Shown one piece after another: positions 8,549-14,560 of a DNA stretch of 14,560 bases; position 1 is the stretch's first letter, and each line of letters opens with the position of its first letter. Location of the stretch: the NCBI GenBank assembly GCA_027600665.1, contig JADGJL010000741.1, positions 1 through 14,560 of the forward strand, read 5' to 3'. The translations under genes and the position numbers were made by a program. The notes beneath the pieces were generated by a model. It saw only the letters and a program-made list of their open reading frames with translations. It was not told where the DNA came from and ran no database searches. This DNA comes from Irineochytrium annulatum. Taxonomy: Eukaryota; Chytridiomycota; Chytridiomycetes; Chytridiales; Chytridiaceae.

Positions 8549-11540
8549 CTACCGCTGCTTGTCGCGATGTAGTGACACCAACAGCACGTAGCCGATGATG
8601 CGGTACGCAACCCCAACCGTCACCATCGCCGCGATATCGACCCCCGTCCTCCCCATCGCGTACCCCGTGAAATGCAACGCCGGCGCCAGGTCATACACCC
8701 CCTGAAAGTCCTCGAGCCACATCCCGTACTGGGCTTCGGCGGCCCACCTGTTGCCACCGGTGTCGAAGAGCAGGTACACGAGCGGGCTCGCCGAAACCAC
8801 CAGGCCGAACCCGCAGAAGACGGCCGAGAACAAGCCGACGACGACGGCCAGCAGGCTCGCGTTCTCCCTCCTCACCAACATCGAGACCACGGCGGCCATC
8901 CCGTACACGCAGAAGAAGTTGAGGGCCACGAGCGCGTACTGGGACCCCACGGGGACGGGGAACCGGCCCAGGAACAGGTACACGGACGCGAAGTGCAGGG
9001 ACGCCAGCAGGATCCTCGCGAGCACGCCGGCGGTCTTCCCCGCGTAGTACGCGAGCGCGTCGTGGCCCGCCGCGGCCTCCCTCCAGTACACGGCCTTCTC
9101 CTCCCCAAAGACCTTGACGCCCGAGGGCGCCCCCGCGAGGCTGATGGAGATGCCGACCAGCATGCCGTAGAGGGCGATGACCCAGTGGATAGGGGAAGAC
9201 GAGACGAGGGAGTAAGGGGCCGGGAGGATCCCGACGTAGCCCGAGGAGATGTGGGCGGAGAAGCCCATGATGGCGCCGGCGAACAGGGCGACGAACATCT
9301 CGAGCGAGAGCGCGCCGGGGAAGCGGAGCTGCTGGGTGATGGAGCGGTTGTGGGAGAGGAGGAGCTGGCGGGGGAAGGTGGCGCCGCGGCGGCGGACGAG
9401 GGAGGCGAGCTTGGCGGTGGTGGCGGCGTCGGCGGATGAGGTTTTCGTCGTCGTCGACGCGGGCGACGACGCGACTTCGCGTTTCTCCCAGAGGGTGACG
9501 ATCTCGAGGGGTGTGATGGAGGGCGAGCCGTTGACGGTGACGCCGCGGCCGGAGAGGATGTCCATAAGGTTGTCGGCGACGTTGAGGCCGTCGTCGAACC
9601 TGAAGCCGAGCGCCTCGAAGTAAGGCCTGGCGCCGGCGCGATCGCCAAAGTATGCCGTCCGTCCGCCAGGGGCGATGAGGAGGACGTCGTCGAAGCAGTC
9701 GAAGACCTCGACGCGGGGCTGGTGGATGACGGACACGACGGTGAGTCCCAGGCGCGCAACGCGACCCAGCAGGCGGGCGAGGTCAAGGGCGGAGGTGGCG
9801 TCCAGGCCCGAGGTCGGCTCGTCGAGGAAAAGGGAGAGCGGTGCCGATGCGAGCTCAATGCCGATGTTGACGCGCTTCCGCTGGCCGCCGGAGATGCCGC
9901 GCGTGAGCTCGTCGCCGATCTGGTTGTTGGCCACATGGGTGAGGCTGCAAGTGGCGAGAAAATGTTAATTCACCACTTGAGAGGCCTGAGAGGCTATAAG
10001 ACTCACTTGAGTGCCGCAATAACGTCGTCAACATGCTTGTCGACTTCGGCATTGGTCCAGTCCCTCGGGAGGCGGACGCGGGCGGCGTAGCGGATGTTCT
10101 CGCGCACCGTTAGCTCCTTGAGCATTACATCGTCCTGGGCTACGTAGCCGATAATCTTTTTGTGGTGCCGCATCTCCGTGACCTCGCCGTTGATGGTGAT
10201 GTCGCCGCGGGTACGGGCAGCCTTGCCCATGAGGACGTTCATAAAGGTCGTTTCTGTAATACGTCAGGATAAACACGGGTAGAAAGAACAAAAAAAGAAA
10301 CTCACTCCCTGCACCGGACGGTCCCATGATAGCCGTCATGCGGCCGGCTTTTATCTCCCCAGACACGGAACTCAGCACGGACACACCGTTAGGCAGCGTG
10401 AGGCCCAGGTCGCTGAACGAGAAGTTCATCCTCAAGGTGAGGTCGCCGCCGAAGGCCTTCGCGAAGTTGTCGACGAGCTTCCCTACGCGCTGGTCCTGAC
10501 GGAGGTCGGCCTCCGAGGCGCCAGTGTCGTGCATCTCCACCGTCACAGCTTCCTTCGCCTTAACACGAGTGTGAGCATTTTACTCTCAATCCCTTTCGTG
10601 AAAGCATAAACTTGTTGTACTCACATCACCACTTCCGGACTCGCCGTCGACCTTCTTCGCCATTGATCGCCTTCTTCCCCGCTGCATGAAGCTGGGCAGC
10701 AACGCGGCTATCGACATCCCATCCCTCCTGATCCTGACGATTCTCCTGACGACGAAGAACAGCGCCAGCAGCGCGTCCAGCACCAGCACAAGCAGCAGCA
10801 GGCCGTAGTGCTGCTGCAAGACCGAACCCTCCGGGCACGACGAGAACGGCGCGCACGCGCGCGGTGATACCGTTCCGGCCACGCAGTAGTGTCCCTTTGG
10901 GCAGGGCAGGATTGTTGTCGCGTTCGGGCAGAAGAAGCCAGGGTAGCACGGCGAGGGTTCGTAAATCCCCTGTGGCTGTTATTAGATAGGCGCGGAGTTA
11001 GTAAGAGAAAGTGGTCGATAATGGAGAATGTTAGAAGGGGGAAGAGGGGAACGGGTGGATTGTGTGAATGATGGTATTAACTTGGTTGACGCCCATATGG
11101 TCTCATGGCGGTACGTTCTCCCTTTACCGCCTCCTCGATACCGTCAACACCGTCCTACGTCCCGGACAGTCCCAATAAAGAATGGAAAAATGTGGAAAGC
11201 CCTCACCCACCAAACACGACTGGGCTTGAAGCCTGGCCAGCTCGCAGGCCGGGGACGGCGGGCACGCGACGGGGATTGTGTCGTCGTCTCCGAGCACGTA
11301 GTAAGGCGCGTAAAAGCCCGGGTCGACGGCGCGGGTGGAGCTGTTGTACATGGGGAAGCCGACGCTGACGTTCATGGCCTCGAAGCAGCCATAGCCGGGA
11401 CCCTTGCCCTTGATGAAGCTCGGGAGATGGTCGCGCGGCGTTAGCGCATAGGACTCTGGCGTGGCCGGGTCCGGCACGATGAGGCCGAAGGGGTCCTTTG
11501 GAGTGGCGAAGGCGTTGGGGATGGGGATGAAGAGCGACAT
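8549..11540 (-). CDS. ABCG-family half-transporter with cysteine-rich N-terminal domain
   Basis: Five minus-strand exons, 11540-11211, 10975-10625, 10558-10306, 10253-10007 and 9944-8549, give 858 residues. The N-terminal 165 residues are rich in Cys and Pro, with repeats such as CYPGFFCPN, CPKGHYC and CAPFSSCPEG. One membrane helix follows (about 168-186) and then a basic stretch. The ATPase domain is complete: Walker A GPSGAGK (306-312, K312 split by an intron), Q-loop Q351, signature ISGGQ (411-415), Walker B LFLDEP (D435, E436), TSGLD, and H-loop H468. The C-terminal part, about residues 590-858, holds the six-helix ABC2-type membrane domain. This is the reverse order (ATPase first) of ABCG proteins, and the Cys-rich front end matches the fungal Adp1/plant ABCG24-28 type. 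Such half-transporters work as dimers; the substrate is unknown. No signal peptide is visible at the chosen start, so an upstream exon could be missing. Confidence 0.92.
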
Positions 11541-12039
11541 GTTGAATACCACGGCTTTTGGTGAAGGGAGCCAAAGCCGATCTTATCTTGGCTGCGCTGA
11601 AGTTGTGGAGATTTTTGTGGGCTCATCCTTGTTTGGCGTGGAGTCGCGCTCCGGTTTTGGCCGAGCGGCTTTCACCAGCGAGCATTGGTGCGGAGCCTCT
11701 CTCCATTCTCGACTCGTCCTCCATGAAAGCTGCGGTCGCACGCCCGCACATATCAACCGACAACCGAAGACACTCCCGTGGGCGGGCGGGGCTTTCATTC
11801 CCCGTCCACGTGGAAGCCATATGTGAACACCTCGTTTCTCTGAGTATTAATATTAATGTGCTGGTTGGGCAATGGGAAAAACAAAGTTCAGCATTGTCGA
11901 AATGGGAGTGGGTTTAGAATCGAAGTTGGACCCTATGCACTGGGATGTTGACGGTAGATCTGGTGCTTGAGTGGAATGTTGATGGTGTCTTGATCGAAAA
12001 AGACCAAGTAATCGTCCACCACCTCCACAAGCCCTCGCG
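11541..12039. other. Divergent promoter region between the ABC transporter and syntaxin genes
   Basis: About 500 bases separate the two start codons, so both promoters must lie here. I see a GC-box-like run (GGGCGGGCGGGGC, 11780-11792), a 10-bp palindrome centred on CACGTG, and an AT-rich 12-bp palindrome, ATTAATATTAAT (11846-11857). There is no clear TATA box and no credible coding frame. The minus-strand frame of the transporter is open upstream of its ATG only to about 11578, where a TAA closes it. Confidence 0.5.
11805..11814. promoter_or_regulatory. Palindromic E-box (TCCACGTGGA)
   Basis: This is a perfect 10-bp palindrome containing CACGTG, the core site of bHLH factors and of some bZIP factors. 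It lies 226 bases before the syntaxin ATG and 265 bases from the transporter ATG. A GC-box-like run sits 12 bases to its left. Binding is inferred from the core sequence only. Confidence 0.35.
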
Positions 12040-13152
12040 ATGGCCCGCAACATGCTCAACCAGGACGCTCACTACAGGGTGGATAGCCCCTTATAAACAC
12101 TTCTAACCCGTGGAATCCGTCTTAGGACCTCGAATCCGCCAGCCCGCATACTGCTTTCGACGTCCCCTCAACTCCCGCATTCACGCAGGTCCCGCTCCAG
12201 CCCTCTTCCGCACCTCAGATCCCGTCAGAGATCCACGGCCTCGCCCAGTTTCATTTAGCCGTCGATGCTCTCCACTCGCTCTGTTCTTCGGTCGACTCAT
12301 CCCTGGCATCATGCTCAACCCTCAGCTCGAAACTGGCGTCAGAGAGCAACCCGTCGGCCCTTGATGACATGACGGCCCGGCTGGACGCGCAGATGAGCCA
12401 AACACGGTCCCAAATCGACACCGCGCGGGCCGGGCTGGAGTCGCTGAAGCGCTCAAAAGGCGGAGACCCGGCGCAGGTCAGTCGTCCTTTGAGTCCGTCG
12501 CGCGCCGCGTCCGGAGCTGCGCGCAGAGCTTCTTTGGGCTCCAGCAGCAGGTGCAGGCCGCGAGGAAGGCGCGGCTCGCGCGGGAGTACAGGATCGTCAG
12601 GCCCGAGGCGTCAGAGGAGGAGGTCAGGAGGGTAGTGGAAAGCGGCGGCGGAGGAGTCAGCGTGTTTGACACGACGGCGGCCGTTGGAGCGCAAAGGGCG
12701 CAGCTGGATCAGGCGGAGGAGAGGAGGAGGGAGCTCGTCAGGATCGGGAAGGGGATGGAGGAGCTGCTGGCGCTGACGCAGGAGTTGGAGAACATGATTA
12801 ACGTGAGTTTCAACTCTTCTACTCAACGGACTTGGCTTCCCTTGTCTAACGCCTTTCTCTACCACAGCAACAACAAGTGTGGGTGGACGATATCGAGGTC
12901 AAGGTCCAGCAGACGGGCGTCTACGTGATCGAGGCCAACACGCAGCTTGACATCGCGAACAAGAGCGCCGAAGGCGCAAGGTCCAAAAAGCAATACGTTT
13001 GCATCATCGTCGCAGTCGTCCTTGTCGTCCTCGCGGCCGCCATTGGTATCTACGTCTACGCACACTCAAAGAGTAACACAAACAAGAACAACGGCGCGAA
13101 GAACGACCTGGCCAGCAGAGTGAGGGTCAACCTCGCGCATCCCCCTTCGTAA
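12040..13152 (+). CDS. Qa-SNARE syntaxin, Sso1-like, with a reading-frame break in exon 2
   Basis: Exons are 12040-12078, 12126-12802 and 12868-13152, with introns of 47 nt (CTAAC branch) and 65 nt. It would be a plasma-membrane t-SNARE for exocytosis. The N-terminus (MARNMLNQDAHYR) leads into an Habc-like helical region, FHLAVDALHSL through SQIDTARAGLESL. The hallmark AREYRIVRPEASEEEV follows, then a SNARE motif whose central glutamines sit at ENMINQQQV. Next are one membrane helix (VCIIVAVVLVVLAAAIGIYVY) and a tail of about 29 residues. Exon 2 changes frame between 12476 and 12482. The upstream frame (…KGGDPAQ) runs to a stop at about 12635, while the rest is in another frame beginning QSSFESVARRV. 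This could be a missing base or bases, a true mutation, or a 50-nt intron at 12477-12526 (GTCAGT…GCAG), which would restore a 316-residue protein but remove part of the third Habc helix. Confidence 0.85.
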
Positions 13153-14029
13153 ACTTTTTGTATATCCCATTTTCACTGTGGTGGGTTGAGAGACTTTAGC
13201 TGGGCGCTTTTCTTTTAAGACTTAATATGCATTGGCCCACCATTTGCTAATCATTTTACGTATGCCTTTCGTCCTCGGCTTGTTCAGCAATTGTTTTAAT
13301 AGTGAATGTGCAAGCTAACGGCCGTCGCGCGTTGGCCCGATTGCCTCTGCGCAGCTCTGGTAGGAGCGATCACAATAACAACATTTTATTAAGCCCAAAT
13401 GGGCGAATGCGCGCTCCGATGATCATCTGGTTGTAGGTGCCACAGTTGTGGGTGCTGTGCTGGATTTGACTTCATTCCCACGCACGCACTCTCGTTACTC
13501 GACAAACCGCAATCAAGTCTGGTGAAGGTGAGCAGTTTTGGGTACTTCCAGCGACGAAGTCACGGCCGGGCGGCCGCGTGAGGTGCCCGGCCGTTGGGCG
13601 CGTCGAAGACGCCGGCGGTGCGGCGTCAAGTTTTGACCGTGGAATCCTTGGGCCGTCACGTCCTCGCCGCTCTGGCCTCCCTTCCTGCCGCCCAACCCCC
13701 GGTTCCTCGTGCTCAGATCTTCTTTTCTGCGAGAATCAGTGGCCCTCCTTCGATCCCTGTCCGAGACCCCCGCCCCCATCGTCGTCCCCGCGTCGACGTC
13801 GACGCCATCTTGTCGCGATAAATTCATCCCCCCGACCTCGTCGCATCCATCCCTGTTCCGTTATTTATTCTGCAACCTCACCATATTTATCGCATCTACA
13901 CGAATTCCTACCTGCCCATCCTCCCGTCAACCGCATCAGATCGCGAGCGTCCCGCGCGGCACCCCTTCCGTCGTCAACGAATAACTCGAAGCCATCAAGT
14001 TCCCTGTCCCCTTAACGGTTCCAATATTA
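13153..14029. other. Intergenic region and leader upstream of the RRM protein gene
   Basis: This holds the 3' UTR of the syntaxin and the promoter and leader of the RNA-binding protein gene. Open frames at 13578-14015 have Ser/Pro/Arg-rich translations without motifs and are probably chance frames in a pyrimidine-rich leader. The start codon's own frame is closed by a TAA at 13982. I see no clear TATA box, tRNA or repeat. Confidence 0.5.
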
Positions 14030-14560
14030 ATGTCGACCCTCTTCCACGACCTGGAAGGCAACCGCGACATGCTCACGCCAACGACATCGCACGCGCCATC
14101 CCGATCTTCCTCGAATGGCGAGAACAACCGGACGCTGCATCAACTCCACGTCGCGCTTCAACAGCAGCAACAGTCCTCCCTCAACGCGCAAAACGTCCCG
14201 CCGATCAACACGAGCCTGAACCTGAACGGTATGATGGGGACGGGACCTTTGTCGGCTCTTCACATGAGCATGATGGGATCAAATCTCGGAGGGGGTAACA
14301 TGTCGCAGCAACTGCAGCAGATGGAGGAAGAGATCACAACTATTTTCGTCGTGGGATTCCCGGAGGACATACATGAGAGGGAATTTCAGGTGTGTTGTAT
14401 TCACGGATGGGATTGTTGCGTTATGGGATACGGGGTATTAATTTTTCTGTCGTCCTTTTTACGCAGAACATGTTCATATTCTGTCCAGGTTTTGAGGCTG
14501 CGACGTTGAAGCACCCGCATTTCGGGGACGACAGCGAGAATATACCCCAGTACAAAAGGC
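14030..14560 (+). CDS. RRM-domain RNA-binding protein, Whi3/Nrd1-like (5' part)
   Basis: Exon 1 is 14030-14389. A 77-nt phase-0 intron follows (GTGTGT…ACGCAG), and exon 2 runs from 14467 to the window edge, so 151 residues are visible. Residues 1-100 are low complexity: Ser/Asn/Thr-rich, a QQQQQ run, and Met/Gly-rich stretches, as in prion-like or disordered leaders of mRNA-binding proteins. The first RRM then begins, with EITTIFVVGFPEDIHEREFQ (the RNP2-type strand and first helix) and, across the intron, NMFIFCPGFEAATLKHP. This wording is typical of a fungal RRM family that includes Whi3- and Nrd1-like post-transcriptional regulators. RNP1 lies beyond the window. The start has a weak context (T at -3) but is the only in-frame ATG after the stop at 13982. 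Confidence 0.85.

Noticed and set aside
8672..9439. A 255-codon plus-strand open frame antisense to the ABC transporter
   Set aside because: It is Glu/Gly/Arg-rich low complexity created by the codon bias of the transporter's long last exon. The transporter frame has all ABC motifs.
13330..13385. Short tRNA-like string (GCCTCTG…AGCTCTGGTAGGAGC) resembling an acceptor and D-arm
   Set aside because: No anticodon arm, T-arm (GGTTCGAATCC-like) or complementary acceptor end follows, so it is not a tRNA gene. A decayed fragment cannot be shown.
13578..14015. A 145-codon plus-strand frame upstream of the RRM gene
   Set aside because: It is Ser/Pro/Arg-rich without motifs, in a pyrimidine-rich region that looks like promoter and leader. 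Overlapping frames of the same quality exist there.
1..14560. A gene cluster or defence/mobile system spanning the window
   Set aside because: The genes belong to unrelated housekeeping and surface functions on alternating strands. There are no backbone biosynthetic enzymes, transposases, terminal repeats or nuclease modules.

Overview
The window reads as nuclear DNA from a fungus, probably a basidiomycete. Every gene is broken by short GT-AG introns (47 to about 235 nt), often with CTAAC/CTGAC-type branch sites. Intergenic gaps are a few hundred bases to 1.4 kb, and the protein set is fungal: an Sso1-type syntaxin, an ABCG transporter with a cysteine-rich ectodomain, a GPI-type secreted protein and a Whi3/Nrd1-like RNA-binding protein. 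The assignment to phylum is inference. I assembled gene models by hand from reading frame, splice signals and remembered family motifs. No search or alignment was run.

Layout, left to right. (1) Minus strand, running off the left edge: a CBS-domain protein (1-896). (2) A divergent intergenic region (897-2252). (3) Plus strand: a seven-exon alpha/beta-hydrolase resembling haloalkane dehalogenases, with a long N-terminal extension carrying a membrane segment (2253-4468). (4) Plus strand: a single-pass membrane protein of unknown function (5285-6254). (5) Plus strand: a cysteine-rich secreted, probably GPI-anchored protein (6731-8099). (6) Minus strand, convergent with the previous gene: an ABCG half-transporter (8549-11540). 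(7) Plus strand, divergent from it: an Sso1-like plasma-membrane syntaxin (12040-13152). Its long exon contains either an apparent frameshift or an unusual 50-nt intron. (8) Plus strand, running off the right edge: an RRM RNA-binding protein (14030-14560).

The genes do not form an obvious pathway or cluster; this looks like an ordinary chromosomal stretch. Five of the seven products are predicted to be membrane or surface proteins, which is most likely coincidence. I saw no rRNA, convincing tRNA, transposon, CRISPR array or viral gene. The points most worth a second look are the membrane-anchored dehalogenase-like enzyme with its halide-binding residues intact, the reading-frame break in the syntaxin, and the two proteins I could not assign to a family.
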